Shown: piece after piece, positions 8,815-17,784 of the stretch
How positions within the stretch are numbered: the stretch's first letter is position 1
Layout: every line of letters begins with the position of its first letter
DNA from: Oceanospirillales bacterium
Lineage (GTDB): Bacteria; Pseudomonadota; Gammaproteobacteria; Pseudomonadales; Balneatricaceae
Direction of reading: 5' to 3'
NCBI GenBank assembly: GCA_018223185.1
Contig: JAAEYW010000001.1
Span: 248,001 to 312,000 of the forward strand
DNA length: 64,000 nucleotides
The notes under the pieces: model-generated
Seen by the model: only the letters and a program-made list of their open reading frames with translations
What the model was told of the DNA's origin: nothing
The model's database searches: none
Translations under genes and position numbers: made by a program

Positions 8815-9702
8815 ATGATGAAGTTTAAACAGGGAATATTGGGCTTTGTATCGCTGATTATCTTGTCTGTCGTTGCATTGCCTGCAGCGGCAGACAGCAG
8901 TGTCTGGAAGGTCAGTTCTGGCAAAAATCTGGTGTATGTTGGCGGCACACTTCATGTTTTGCGGCAGAGCGACTATCCGTTGCCCTCCGAGTTTGACCGG
9001 GCCTATAAGGGGGCCGATAAATTAGTTTTTGAAACAGATCTTGAAAAGCTGCATACCCCTGAAGTGATGCAGAGAATGCAACAGGCGGTCAGGTATCCTG
9101 AAGGGATCAGTGGGCTGGATAAGCGGGTTTCGGCTGCGCTTTATCAGCGCATTGTGAAGGTCTGGACGCAGTATGGCTTACCGGTAGAGGCTCTCAATGG
9201 TCTGCGTCCGTCAGGTATTGTTATCACCCTGACGATGCTTAATCTGAAGCAGGCTGGCGTGGATGCTCAGGGGATTGATGACTTTTACCATGGCCAGGCC
9301 TTTGCCGATGGAAAACCGGCCGGCGGCCTGGAGTCGGTGGATCAGCAGATCGGATTGCTGGCGGGTATGGGAGCGGGTGATGAAGAGACGTTTATGAGAA
9401 CGTCACTGGATGAACTGGAGGCATCGGACGGAATTTTGAATGAAATGGTTGATGCCTGGCGCAGGGGCAGTCTTGCCGATCTTGAACGTCTGGTGATTGA
9501 CGATATGCGACGCCAGTCGCCAGAAGCATTTCGTACTCTGATTGTTGATCGTAACCAGAAATGGTTGCCCCAGATCGACCTTATGTTGCAGGACCGGCCA
9601 GTTGAATTTGTGCTGGTGGGCAGCGGTCATCTGGCCGGCAACGAGGGGCTGATTGCTCAGTTGCAGCAGCGTGGTTACCGGGTTGAGCAGGTGCGTAACT
9701 GA
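8815..9702 (+). CDS. TraB/GumN-family protein, secreted
   Basis: I start at ATG 8815 because GGAAGGAG lies just upstream, giving 295 residues. A signal peptide (hydrophobic core GFVSLIILSVVALPAAA, cleavage near residue 25) sends it to the periplasm. VYVGGTLHVL and the C-terminal VLVGSGHLAG segment are the conserved GxxH-type motifs of the TraB/Tiki superfamily of metal-dependent hydrolases. The substrate is unknown. A related ChaN protein is encoded at 38335-39342. Confidence 0.85.
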   Translation: MMKFKQGILGFVSLIILSVVALPAAADSSVWKVSSGKNLVYVGGTLHVLRQSDYPLPSEFDRAYKGADKLVFETDLEKLHTPEVMQRMQQAVRYPEGISGLDKRVSAALYQRIVKVWTQYGLPVEALNGLRPSGIVITLTMLNLKQAGVDAQGIDDFYHGQAFADGKPAGGLESVDQQIGLLAGMGAGDEETFMRTSLDELEASDGILNEMVDAWRRGSLADLERLVIDDMRRQSPEAFRTLIVDRNQKWLPQIDLMLQDRPVEFVLVGSGHLAGNEGLIAQLQQRGYRVEQVRN

Positions 9703-9718
9703 CCGGACATCTAAAGCT

Positions 9719-10663
9719 TCAGCTTGCCATCTGCAGGTGTTGGTTCCCGCTCAGTAGTTGTAACAGTTGCAGTTTGCCCCGCGGGTCTTTGCGGGTGACC
9801 ACCTCACCCTCCTTGGGGAAGTGGATATCCCGCAGCCGGGACAGCCAGAAGCGCATCGCGGCAACCTGTAGCATGATGCTGAAACTTCTCTGCTCATCGT
9901 TATTGAGCGGACGAACAGACTGGTAGCTTTCGAGCATTATCAGTGCTTTGTTGAAATCATACTGAGACGTCTGCTCGTCATAACACCATGCATTGAGTGT
10001 GACACACAGATCGTACAGGTAGGGCGCAGAGCAGGCGTGATAGAAATCAATCAGTCCGCACAGTTTGTCACCTTCAAACAGCGCGTTGTCCGGAAACAGG
10101 TCTGCATGAATGGGGCCGCCCGGCAGGTTCAGCCAGGGGATCTGTCCGGCATCTATAAGGTTATGCTGCAGGGTCTGCTGATCGTCAGTTGGCAGATGAG
10201 GCATCAGTTTAGCCCCCAGATCTGAACACCACTGATGGATATCCACGCGTTGTATTTTTTCGAGTGGTTCTGACAGCAGATGCATCTGCCCCAGCGTTAG
10301 CCCCATAATACTCGCCTGCTGATCGTTAGGGGTCTGCAGGGGGCTGCCTGAGAGTCGTGACATCAGCACGGCAGGCCGTTGGTTCAGTTGTCCGAACAGC
10401 GTGTTGTCATTCAGATGGATCGGTCTGGCGCAGGCCATTCCCTGCTGTGTCAGATGCTCGATATAATCAAGAATAAAGGGTAGCTGGTCACTGCTGACGG
10501 ACTCTACCAGAGTCAGAACAAACTGTCCGTCAGTCGTCGTGACAAAATAGTTCGTATTTTCAACACCGGCTTCAATGCCCTGAAAATCGATCAGCTCACC
10601 GACGCTGTATTGCAGCAGGTAGTGCTCAAGTTGTTCCCGGGTGACTGGTGTATAAACAGACAT
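9719..10663 (-). CDS. thrB: Homoserine kinase, aminoglycoside-phosphotransferase fold
   Basis: The 314-residue protein is of the APH-fold ThrB type found in Pseudomonas and relatives, not the GHMP type of E. coli. GIEAGVENTNYFV and FVLTLVE form the nucleotide loop and lysine-equivalent region. GGPIHADLFPDNALFEGDKLCGLIDF holds the catalytic HxDxxxxN and DFG-like aspartates. It phosphorylates homoserine in threonine synthesis. It lies 157 bp downstream of lipA on the same strand. Confidence 0.9.
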   Translation of the reverse strand: MSVYTPVTREQLEHYLLQYSVGELIDFQGIEAGVENTNYFVTTTDGQFVLTLVESVSSDQLPFILDYIEHLTQQGMACARPIHLNDNTLFGQLNQRPAVLMSRLSGSPLQTPNDQQASIMGLTLGQMHLLSEPLEKIQRVDIHQWCSDLGAKLMPHLPTDDQQTLQHNLIDAGQIPWLNLPGGPIHADLFPDNALFEGDKLCGLIDFYHACSAPYLYDLCVTLNAWCYDEQTSQYDFNKALIMLESYQSVRPLNNDEQRSFSIMLQVAAMRFWLSRLRDIHFPKEGEVVTRKDPRGKLQLLQLLSGNQHLQMAS

Positions 10664-10731
10664 TGTCAGTTCCTTTACTCGTTCGGTTGTCGGTGACAGC
10701 CCTGTTAATCAGTGATCAGTTGTTGTGCTTT

Positions 10732-10759
10732 CAAAACCTGCTTTCAAAACCAGGTTTTG
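10732..10759 (-). other. Hairpin in the lipA-thrB gap
   Basis: Arms CAAAACCTG (10732-10740) and CAGGTTTTG (10751-10759) pair perfectly with a 10-nt loop. An overlapping alternative hairpin, CAAAACC/GGTTTTG (10745-10759), competes with it. There is no T run. Several CTTTTTTA-like tracts follow at 10785-10820. It may separate lipA and thrB expression. Confidence 0.4.
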
Positions 10760-10820
10760 ACAGCAGATTTTATGGCTGGTTTAAAAGCTTTTTTAAGCGC
10801 TTTTTTATTTCAGAGCTTTT

Positions 10821-11759
10821 TTATTTAAGTGCTTTGGCCTGAATGTCCGCATGATAAGAGGAGCGAACCATCGGGCCGCTGGCGACATTTTTGAAGCCCA
10901 GCTGATAGCCAATCTCTTCATACTCTTTAAACTCTTCTGGCGTGACATAGCGCTCTACGGCCAGATGGTGCTTAGAGGGTTGCAGATACTGGCCAATGGT
11001 AATCATATCGACATCGTTGGCTCTCAGATCACGCATAACCTTAATGACCTCCTCCTGTGTCTCACCCAGACCGACCATGATGCCGGATTTGGTGTCCACC
11101 TGAGGGTGCAGTTTTTTAAACTGATAGAGCAGGTTGAGAGACCAGAAGTAATCAGCGCCGGGTCGCACTTTGCTGTACAGCGAGGGTACTGTTTCCAGGT
11201 TATGATTGAGTACATCCGGTAGCTGCTCAGACAGCTTCTCAAGTGCTATCTCCATACGGCCGCGAAAATCCGGGACCAGTATTTCAATCTTAAGCTCTTC
11301 ATTCAGTGTCCGGGCTTCTTTAATGCATTCAGCAAAATGCCCGGCACCGCCATCCTTAAGGTCATCCCGGTCCACCGATGTAATCACGACGTAGCGTAAT
11401 CCCAGCTGGGCGATGTTGCGGGCAACATTTTTGGGCTCATCGGGATCCAGCTCCATTGGCCGGCCATGGGCGACATCACAAAACGGACAGCGTCGGGTAC
11501 AGATTGCACCCATGATCATCAGGGTGGCTGTTTTGTTGCTGAAGCACTCAGCCAGGTTGGGGCAGGAGGCTTCTTCGCATACTGTATGCAGCTTCAGTTC
11601 GCGCAGCTGTTGCTTAACCTTTTTAACATTGGCATTGGAGCGGGCATCGATGCGGATCCAGTCCGGCTTGCGCAGTCGTTCCCTGGTTGGGTCAGGCTTG
11701 TCCCGCAGACGGGACATTTTTGATTCGCCTTTCAGCTCTTTTAAAGGGATCATCTCCAT
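10821..11759 (-). CDS. lipA: Lipoyl synthase
   Basis: This 312-residue radical-SAM enzyme inserts two sulfurs into octanoyl groups on H-protein and E2 subunits. The auxiliary-cluster motif [12 protein letters not shown] and the radical-SAM motif [15 protein letters not shown] are intact, as is the C-terminal [10 protein letters not shown] with its conserved RSSY. GGAGG lies 8 bases before ATG 11759. It follows gcvT by 129 bp on the same strand. That is notable because GcvH, encoded in the same locus, is a LipA substrate. The usual partner lipB is not nearby. Confidence 0.95.
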   Translation of the reverse strand: MEMIPLKELKGESKMSRLRDKPDPTRERLRKPDWIRIDARSNANVKKVKQQLRELKLHTVCEEASCPNLAECFSNKTATLMIMGAICTRRCPFCDVAHGRPMELDPDEPKNVARNIAQLGLRYVVITSVDRDDLKDGGAGHFAECIKEARTLNEELKIEILVPDFRGRMEIALEKLSEQLPDVLNHNLETVPSLYSKVRPGADYFWSLNLLYQFKKLHPQVDTKSGIMVGLGETQEEVIKVMRDLRANDVDMITIGQYLQPSKHHLAVERYVTPEEFKEYEEIGYQLGFKNVASGPMVRSSYHADIQAKALK

Positions 11760-11888
11760 CAGGGAGGCCTCCGCTGCGTCTAAATCTTTACTGTTTTCGG
11801 TTTAAGCCTGTTACGGAACACCTGCTTGTTATGCTCAGCAGGTGAATCCGTTATTGAGGCTGATTGAGTCTGTTTTACGGGCTTCAGA

Positions 11889-13004
11889 TCAGCCGCGATA
11901 ATAACGTTGTTCGATAAAGGGGGCTTTAGATACCACCATCGGTAACTGCTTACCGCGAACAAGAGCATATATTTCTGTTTCCAGTGCTGCATACTCAGAA
12001 GCGACATATCCCATCGCGATTGGTACGCCAACCGTCGGTCCAAAGCTGCCACTGGTCACTTCACCAATTTTTACGCCATCGGCGTTGACCAGCTCTGCGC
12101 CTTCGCGAATAGGGGCTTTGCCCTGAGCGATCAGTCCCACCCGTTTACGGGTGAAATTTTTGTTGGCGATCTGATCAAAAATCTTTTCAGCGCCAGGGAA
12201 GCCGCCTGCACGTTCGCCATCGGCACGACGACATTTACTGATTGCCCAGATCAGACTGCCCTCTATCGGGGTAGTGTCCTGATTAAGGTCGTGACCATAG
12301 AGACACAAGCCGGATTCCAGACGCAAAGAGTCGCGGGCGCCCAGACCGATACATTCAACTTCCGGCTGTGCAATAAACAGACGGCAGAGTCGTTCAGCTT
12401 CATCAGCAGGGATTGAGATTTCATAGCCATCTTCGCCGGTATAGCCTGAGCGGCTAACGAAGCATTCAACACCATCAATGGTGAGATGGCGGGAATCCAT
12501 AAAGACCATGTTGCTGGCTTCCGGGCAGATGCGTGAAAGCGCCTGAGCGGCTTCAGGACCCTGCAGGGCAACCAGAGCACGATCATCCAATACTTCCAGC
12601 TCTACGCCTTCACCAAGGTTCGCCTGCATATGGGCAATGTCCTGTGCTTTGCAGGCCGCGTTTACCACAACGTACAGATGATCTCCGTAGTTGGTGACCA
12701 TGAGGTCATCCATGATGCCGCCATTTTCGTTAGTGAAGAGGGCATAGCGCTGTTTGCCAACGGGCAGATCGATGATATCGACGGGGACCAGCTTCTCAAG
12801 TTCCGCGGCGGCATGCTCACCGGTCAGCTTTACCTGTCCCATATGAGACACATCAAACAAACCTGCGTGTTCGCGGGTGTGGATGTGTTCTTTTTTAACT
12901 CCCATCGGGTACTGAACCGGCATTTCAAAGCCTGCAAAGGGTACCATTTTGCCACCCAGCTCCAGATGCAGATTATACAGAGGTGTTTTGTTCAGTTCAG
13001 ACAT
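11889..13004 (-). CDS. gcvT: Glycine cleavage system T protein (aminomethyltransferase)
   Basis: I choose ATG 13004 (MSELNKTPLYNLH) because GGAGAC lies 7 bases ahead; an in-frame ATG 12 bases upstream sits in front of that site. The product has 371 residues. MGQVKLTG, SRSGYTGEDGYEI and GLGARDSLRLESGLCLYGHD are the folate and substrate motifs of GcvT. It transfers the methylene carbon of glycine from H protein to tetrahydrofolate and releases ammonia. It is transcribed away from sdaA-glyA-gcvH-gcvP, and an operator-like repeat is shared by both units (13101-13122). Confidence 0.95.
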   Translation of the reverse strand: MSELNKTPLYNLHLELGGKMVPFAGFEMPVQYPMGVKKEHIHTREHAGLFDVSHMGQVKLTGEHAAAELEKLVPVDIIDLPVGKQRYALFTNENGGIMDDLMVTNYGDHLYVVVNAACKAQDIAHMQANLGEGVELEVLDDRALVALQGPEAAQALSRICPEASNMVFMDSRHLTIDGVECFVSRSGYTGEDGYEISIPADEAERLCRLFIAQPEVECIGLGARDSLRLESGLCLYGHDLNQDTTPIEGSLIWAISKCRRADGERAGGFPGAEKIFDQIANKNFTRKRVGLIAQGKAPIREGAELVNADGVKIGEVTSGSFGPTVGVPIAMGYVASEYAALETEIYALVRGKQLPMVVSKAPFIEQRYYRG

Positions 13005-13100
13005 GGAAGTCTCCATAATTTATGTTCAGGTTACGTCAGTACTGTTGATCAGAAATTCTTAGTTTAGTCTGAAAAACAGGTGATAAATGTGTGTATCAAG

Positions 13101-13122
13101 GGAAAAGTTTCCAATAGGAAAC
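13101..13122. promoter_or_regulatory. Candidate operator upstream of gcvT
   Basis: GGAAAAGTTTCC, then AATA, then GGAAAC: the core GTTTCC (13107-13112) and GGAAAC (13117-13122) form a perfect inverted repeat. The same GGAAAAGTTTCC block with a GAAAC partner occurs upstream of sdaA at 14264-14289. This suggests one regulator, most simply the XRE-cupin protein encoded between them. Confidence 0.55.
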
Positions 13123-13218
13123 AAAGTTAAACGATCAGGAAATGTATTGCAATAGAAAAGTTTCGTGGAGGGGACAGAGAGTGTCGTAATTCAGCGTTTT
13201 TAAATACTGTCGCTCGTG

Positions 13219-13333
13219 GCTCGAGCGTCACAAAAGGCGTGACTGGTTTGTGGCTCGAAAAAGCAAAAGCGAAAAGAGTATTAAAACGCTAAAGGTCGTA
13301 GCACCTAGCTCGAGCGTCACGAAAGGCGTGACT
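13219..13333. repeat. Pair of 26-bp direct repeats
   Basis: Copy 1 (13219-13244) and copy 2 (13308-13333) match at 25 of 26 positions, starting GCTCGAGCGTCAC and ending AAAGGCGTGACT. Each copy can fold into a small GTCAC/GTGAC hairpin. The 63-bp spacer is not repetitive. Confidence 0.7.
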
Positions 13334-13364
13334 TACTGGCTGCTCGCAAGAGCCTTCTTTGTAT

Positions 13365-13433
13365 GGGTAGGAGCGGCTTCCAGCCGCGAATGAAAATAGT
13401 CAGATACTGCTCGCGGCTGGAAGTCGCTCCCAC
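13365..13433. repeat. REP-like inverted pair (BIME-type)
   Basis: GGTAGGAGCGGCTTCCAGCC near 13366 and its inverted copy ending near 13433 (starting TCGCGGCTGGAAGTCGCTCC) match over about 24 bp with two mismatches, separated by about 21 bp. This sequence type resembles REP elements widespread in Pseudomonas and related marine genomes, which are mobilised in trans by RAYT transposases (established for the family, not shown here). Confidence 0.7.
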
Positions 13434-13488
13434 AATAAACATTGTTGTGTTAATTGGGGGCAGACCAGCAGTTCACCACGAGCCAGGG

Positions 13489-14124
13489 CTAAGCTGTAAC
13501 CCAGAGCACCTCAGCATCTTTTTTGCTGGTTGAGACAAGTGCATGCCCCATTTCACAGTCGTAGTAGGCGCTGTCACCAGCGACCAGTTCGATCGGTTCA
13601 TAGAACTCGGTGTAGAACATGATGCTGCCACTGAGTACATAGAGAAACTCTTCCCCGTCATGACGAATCCAGTCTGCATACTCATCCCAGGAGTGGGTGC
13701 GTACAGTGGTTTTGAACGGAATCATTTTTTTACTGGACAGCTGCGTGGCCAGCAGTTCGTGTTCATAGGTGGCAGTCGGGTGTGGTTTGCCTTCCCCGCG
13801 GCGGGTTATATCGCGACGGCCCCCGCTGCCGGGGCTTTTCTGCTTGGGTTGCGTGAATAGCTGAGGGATATCGATACCCAGGCCTTTAACCAGTTTATTG
13901 ACCGCAGTAAAGGTGGGAGAGATCTGTTCATTTTCAATCTTAGACAGAGTTGAACGGGCGAGTCCTGTCAGTTTACTGGCTTCTTCCAGAGTCAGGTTCT
14001 GACTCAGGCGGATCTCACGCACCCGCTTGCCAAGCTCAAGAGGCTCTACTACTGCTTCTGCATTATCCCGGGTAACCGAGAAGAACTGTTGCTCTTCTTT
14101 GAGAAAGGATGGCTTGTCTGTCAT
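13489..14124 (-). CDS. XRE-cupin transcriptional regulator of the glycine/serine locus
   Basis: The protein has 211 residues. The N-terminal lambda-repressor-type HTH covers residues 31-90 (LGKRVREIRLSQNLTLEEAS, then TGLARSTLSKIENEQ). A C-terminal cupin_2 domain (about 125-205: WDEYADWIRHDGEEFLYVLSG and AGDSAYYDCEMGHALVSTS) likely senses a small metabolite. It is divergent from sdaA across 316 bp. Shared repeats at 13101 and 14264 point to control of both gcvT and sdaA-glyA-gcvHP. The ligand is unknown; serine or glycine is a reasonable guess. Confidence 0.85.
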   Translation of the reverse strand: MTDKPSFLKEEQQFFSVTRDNAEAVVEPLELGKRVREIRLSQNLTLEEASKLTGLARSTLSKIENEQISPTFTAVNKLVKGLGIDIPQLFTQPKQKSPGSGGRRDITRRGEGKPHPTATYEHELLATQLSSKKMIPFKTTVRTHSWDEYADWIRHDGEEFLYVLSGSIMFYTEFYEPIELVAGDSAYYDCEMGHALVSTSKKDAEVLWVTA

Positions 14125-14440
14125 CGGTTACTCCGCTGAACTCTGTGGTTTGTAGGTTAATACTTCTCGGTTGAGGAGTCCGCTCTCCCTGTTTCCGATA
14201 ATAGTACACAACCCCTCTGGGCATTGAAAGAATCTGTTATTTAGCGGATTAATGATAAATCAGGGAAAAGTTTCCTAAAAGAAACTTTTTGTTGATTTTA
14301 AGAAAATGCGCTGATAATCTGAGCCTCAATTGCTGTTTGGCCTGTTTGACGATGAGATTCGGTTTTATACGACTCAGATGTTTAAGCGGGTCCGGTTGCA
14401 GAGAGAATTAATCTCTATTATCAGGCTGGAGTAGTGGTCA
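14125..14440. promoter_or_regulatory. Divergent regulatory region between the XRE-cupin gene and sdaA
   Basis: This 316-bp spacer has a clear inverted repeat at 14266-14289 and no coding sequence. It must contain the promoters of both flanking genes. I could not assign -35/-10 boxes with confidence. Confidence 0.5.
14264..14289. promoter_or_regulatory. Candidate operator upstream of sdaA
   Basis: AAAAGTTTC (14266-14274) and GAAACTTTT (14281-14289) form a perfect 9-bp inverted repeat with a 6-bp spacer. The block GGGAAAAGTTTCC is identical to that upstream of gcvT (13100-13112). It lies about 150 bp before the sdaA start codon and about 140 bp from the XRE-cupin start. Confidence 0.6.
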
Positions 14441-15820
14441 GTGGCTTTAAGTATTTTCGATCTGTTCAAAGTAGGTATTGGTCCATCAAGCTCTCATACC
14501 GTGGGGCCGATGGTTGCTGCCAACCGTTTTCTGGATGAGCTGCAGCACCGTCAGCAATTTGATCAGGTTTTTAAAGTTAAAGTCGGACTCTATGGTTCAC
14601 TGGCGATGACCGGTAAAGGACACTCAACTGATGTGGCCGTGCTGATCGGTTTGATGGGTGAGAAGCCTGATCAGGTTGATCCGGATCTGGTGCCGGTTTT
14701 TGTTGCGCAGATTCATGAAACCGGTCAGCTCAAGCTGGCGGGTAAGCGGTTGATTGAGTTTCGGGTTGATGATCATCTGCCGTTCCATTTCGGTGAGTCT
14801 CTGCCTAAACACCCTAACGGTATGCGTTTTCAGGCGTTTGATGTCGCGGGAATCGTACTGCATGACGCTGTTTATTACTCTATTGGCGGTGGATTTGTCC
14901 TGAATGATGCGGAAGCAGATCAAACTGCAGCCGTTGACGATAGTGTGACGCTGCCCTATGAATTTAATAACGGTGCAGAGCTTCTGACACTGTGCAAAGA
15001 GAGCGGCATGAGCGTTGCGCAGCTCATGATGGAAAATGAGCGTGTATGGCGCAGTGAATCAGAGGTTAAAGCCGGATTGCGACATATCTGGCAGGTGATG
15101 GATCAATGTATTCGGCGCGGTTGCGGGGAGAAAGGCGAGTTGCCTGGTGGTCTGCGTATCAAACGCCGTGCCCATGAACTGTATGAAGAGCTGCGCAACA
15201 GTCCGGAAGCCTCGTTTAAAGATCAGCTCACCGTGATGGACTGGATAAATCTCTATGCCATGGCTGTGAATGAGGAAAATGCTGCCGGTGGGCGGGTTGT
15301 TACTGCGCCGACTAATGGGGCTGCGGGTGTTATTCCTGCTGTGCTGGCGTATTACGATCGCTTTGTCCACGGTTCCACTGAACAGGGTATCTTCGACTTT
15401 CTCGCCACTGCTGCGGCGATTGGCATGTTGTACAAGAAGAATGCGTCTATCTCGGCTGCCGAAGTGGGCTGTCAGGGTGAGATCGGTGTGGCTTGCTCAA
15501 TGGCAGCCGGAGCCCTGTGTGCGGTCATGGGGGGCACCATTGAGCAGGTCGAGAATGCTGCTGAAATTGGGATGGAACATAACCTGGGGCTGACCTGTGA
15601 TCCTGTGGGTGGTCTGGTGCAGGTGCCCTGTATTGAACGCAACACCATGGGGGCTGTTAAAGCGATTAATGCTGCCCGGCTGGCGATGCGGGGGGATGGT
15701 AAACACCATGTATCCCTTGATTCTGTCATAGAGACTATGCGTCAGACCGGTGTCGATATGCAGGATAAATATAAAGAAACCTCGCAGGGCGGGCTGGCGG
15801 TTAACGTCGTTGCTTGCTGA
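14441..15820 (+). CDS. sdaA: L-serine dehydratase (iron-sulfur)
   Basis: The 459-residue single-chain [4Fe-4S] L-serine ammonia-lyase makes pyruvate and ammonia. It begins with GTG ([24 protein letters not shown]), with GGAG 9 bases upstream. The SSSHT motif opens the beta domain. The cluster cysteines lie in the C-terminal alpha domain ([11 protein letters not shown] and [18 protein letters not shown]). It heads sdaA-glyA-gcvH-gcvP, so serine made from glycine by GlyA can be burned to pyruvate. The Pseudomonas gcs operons carry the same gene set. Confidence 0.95.
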   Translation: MALSIFDLFKVGIGPSSSHTVGPMVAANRFLDELQHRQQFDQVFKVKVGLYGSLAMTGKGHSTDVAVLIGLMGEKPDQVDPDLVPVFVAQIHETGQLKLAGKRLIEFRVDDHLPFHFGESLPKHPNGMRFQAFDVAGIVLHDAVYYSIGGGFVLNDAEADQTAAVDDSVTLPYEFNNGAELLTLCKESGMSVAQLMMENERVWRSESEVKAGLRHIWQVMDQCIRRGCGEKGELPGGLRIKRRAHELYEELRNSPEASFKDQLTVMDWINLYAMAVNEENAAGGRVVTAPTNGAAGVIPAVLAYYDRFVHGSTEQGIFDFLATAAAIGMLYKKNASISAAEVGCQGEIGVACSMAAGALCAVMGGTIEQVENAAEIGMEHNLGLTCDPVGGLVQVPCIERNTMGAVKAINAARLAMRGDGKHHVSLDSVIETMRQTGVDMQDKYKETSQGGLAVNVVAC

Positions 15821-15857
15821 TTTTGAACCGCTTGAATCTAAACAGAGAATAACAACC

Positions 15858-17162
15858 ATGAATAAAACAGAACTGTACCGTGGTGACACGGAGTGTGAAG
15901 CATTTTTTACTCAGAATCTGGCTGAGCGGGATGCTGAGCTGATGGCTGCGGTAAACGAAGAGTTCAACCGTCAGGAAACGCAGATTGAGTTGATCGCTTC
16001 TGAAAATATCGTTTCTAAAGCGGTGATGCAGGCACAGGGAACCGTTCTGACCAACAAGTATGCCGAAGGTTATCCCGGTCGTCGTTATTACGGTGGTTGT
16101 GAGTATGCAGATAAAGCAGAAGGGCTGGCAATTGAGCGTGCTAAGCAGCTGTTCAGCTGTGAATTTGCCAATGTTCAGCCACATTCCGGTGCTCAGGCCA
16201 ACGGGGCGGTTATGCTGGCACTGTTGCAGCCGGGCGATACCGTGATGGGAATGTCTCTCGATGCGGGTGGTCATCTGACCCACGGCGCGCGTCCGGCATT
16301 GTCGGGCAAGTGGTTTAATGCAGTTCAGTATGGTGTGTCTAAAGTAGATAACCGTATCGATTATGATGAAGTGGAAGCGCTGGCCGTTGAGTGTCAGCCA
16401 AAGATGATTATCGCCGGTGGTTCTGCCATTCCCCGCGTAATCGATTTCGCCCGGTTCCGTGAGATCGCCGATAAAGTGGGTGCCTATCTGTTTGTTGATA
16501 TGGCACATATCGCCGGACTGGTTGCTACTGGCGTACATCCGAGCCCACTGCCATATGCTGATGTGGTTACAACCACAACACATAAAACACTGCGGGGGCC
16601 CCGCGGTGGAATGATCCTGTCTAATAATGCGGAGATCGGTAAAAAGATTAACTCAGCTGTTTTCCCCGGGCTGCAGGGCGGCCCCCTGATGCATGTTATC
16701 GCTGCGAAGGCCGTGGCTTTTGGCGAAGCACTGCGCCCGGAATTCAAAACCTATATTGACCGGGTTGTTGAGAATGCCAAGGTGCTGGCCGGGGTTATGG
16801 TTGAGCGGGGCTGCGATATTGTTACCGGAGGTACTGACACCCATCTGATGCTGGTCGATCTGCGACCAAAAGGGCTTAAAGGCAATGTTGTCGATGAAGC
16901 GCTGGAGCGTGCCGGGATTACCTGCAACAAAAACGGTATTCCGTTTGACCCTGAAAAACCAATGGTGACCTCTGGTATCCGTCTGGGTACCCCTGCGGGA
17001 ACCAGTCGCGGTTTTGGCACCGAAGAGTTTCGCCTGATTGGTAATCTGATCAGCGATGTTCTGGATGGTCTGGTTGCCAACCCGGATGATAATTCAAAAG
17101 TTGAAGCAGAGGTGCTTGCTCAGGTTGAAACCCTGTGCAAACGCTTTCCACTTTATAAATAA
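15858..17162 (+). CDS. glyA: Serine hydroxymethyltransferase, probable catabolic paralogue
   Basis: I start at ATG 15858, giving 434 residues; the open frame upstream overlaps sdaA and is not conserved in style. [34 protein letters not shown] and [15 protein letters not shown] (with the PLP lysine) are all intact. It converts glycine plus methylene-THF to serine. The block [24 protein letters not shown] differs from the usual gammaproteobacterial housekeeping form and resembles alphaproteobacterial GlyA. The N-terminal extension [17 protein letters not shown] is also unusual. I infer a paralogue dedicated to this locus. Confidence 0.93.
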   Translation: MNKTELYRGDTECEAFFTQNLAERDAELMAAVNEEFNRQETQIELIASENIVSKAVMQAQGTVLTNKYAEGYPGRRYYGGCEYADKAEGLAIERAKQLFSCEFANVQPHSGAQANGAVMLALLQPGDTVMGMSLDAGGHLTHGARPALSGKWFNAVQYGVSKVDNRIDYDEVEALAVECQPKMIIAGGSAIPRVIDFARFREIADKVGAYLFVDMAHIAGLVATGVHPSPLPYADVVTTTTHKTLRGPRGGMILSNNAEIGKKINSAVFPGLQGGPLMHVIAAKAVAFGEALRPEFKTYIDRVVENAKVLAGVMVERGCDIVTGGTDTHLMLVDLRPKGLKGNVVDEALERAGITCNKNGIPFDPEKPMVTSGIRLGTPAGTSRGFGTEEFRLIGNLISDVLDGLVANPDDNSKVEAEVLAQVETLCKRFPLYK

Positions 17163-17241
17163 CCCTATTATTGAACAAACGCTATTCCGGTGCTGAGTTT
17201 GCGCCTGTGTGCCGGCGTTAATTTTTAAAGGACATACAATT

Positions 17242-17625
17242 ATGAGCATTCCATCTAACTACCGTTTCGCTTCAAGCCACGAATGGGTTCTGGATAATGG
17301 TGACGGTACCATCACTATGGGTATTTCAGACCATGCCCAGGAGCTACTGGGTGACGTGGTTTTTGTTGAGCTGCCAGAAGTGGGTCGTGAAGTTGATGCC
17401 GGAGAAGAGTTCTCTCTGGTTGAATCGGTAAAAGCCGCATCCGATATCTATTCACCAGTGACGGGTGAAGTTGTTGCCATCAATGAAGCGCTGGAAGATC
17501 AGCCTGAAACGGTGAATAACGCGCCTTACGATGGTGGCTGGATTGCTAAGATTAAACTGGCTGATGCGTCTCAGCTGGATGAGTTGCTGGACGCTGAGTC
17601 CTATGCAGCTTCGATTGCAGAATAG
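17242..17625 (+). CDS. gcvH: Glycine cleavage system H protein
   Basis: The ATG at 17242 follows an AAAGGA site and gives 127 residues, the normal H-protein size. SSHEWV near the N-terminus and [17 protein letters not shown] place the lipoylated lysine at K64. It shuttles the aminomethyl group between GcvP, GcvT and the L protein. The L protein (dihydrolipoyl dehydrogenase) is not in the window and is presumably shared with the 2-oxoacid dehydrogenases. Confidence 0.96.
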   Translation: MSIPSNYRFASSHEWVLDNGDGTITMGISDHAQELLGDVVFVELPEVGREVDAGEEFSLVESVKAASDIYSPVTGEVVAINEALEDQPETVNNAPYDGGWIAKIKLADASQLDELLDAESYAASIAE

Positions 17626-17701
17626 ATCTGATGTATGCTGATAGTTGTTATCAAGTGAGATAATGACTGTCATTGTCCCCCGATCAGGTCTTTTCGCAAA
17701 C

Positions 17702-17764
17702 GCGGGATGGTCAGCAGAACCATCCCGCACCCTTTATTTTAGATCAGCAGCCCTGCTGCTGATC
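17702..17764 (+). other. Two adjacent hairpins between gcvH and gcvP
   Basis: The first stem, GCGGGATGGT (17702-17711) / ACCATCCCGC (17719-17728), is perfect with a 7-nt loop and only a weak T tract after it. The second, GATCAGCAG (17742-17750) / CTGCTGATC (17756-17764), has a 5-nt loop and ends 20 bases before the gcvP start. The first looks like a leaky terminator or 3' stabiliser for gcvH. Confidence 0.65.
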
Positions 17765-17784
17765 AGTTTAAACAGGTTATTGTA

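Larger units (their letters stand above)
13005..13488. other. 484-bp intergenic region with operator and repeats
   Basis: The part near gcvT contains the candidate XRE-cupin operator at 13101-13122 and a further half-like copy (GAAAAGTTTC, 13155-13164). The middle contains two 26-bp direct repeats. The distal part contains an inverted REP-like pair. No coding sequence is convincing here. Confidence 0.6.

Noticed and set aside
15801-16583. 260-codon minus-strand frame
   Set aside because: It lies opposite glyA, has no family resemblance and is explained by the codon pattern of the real gene.
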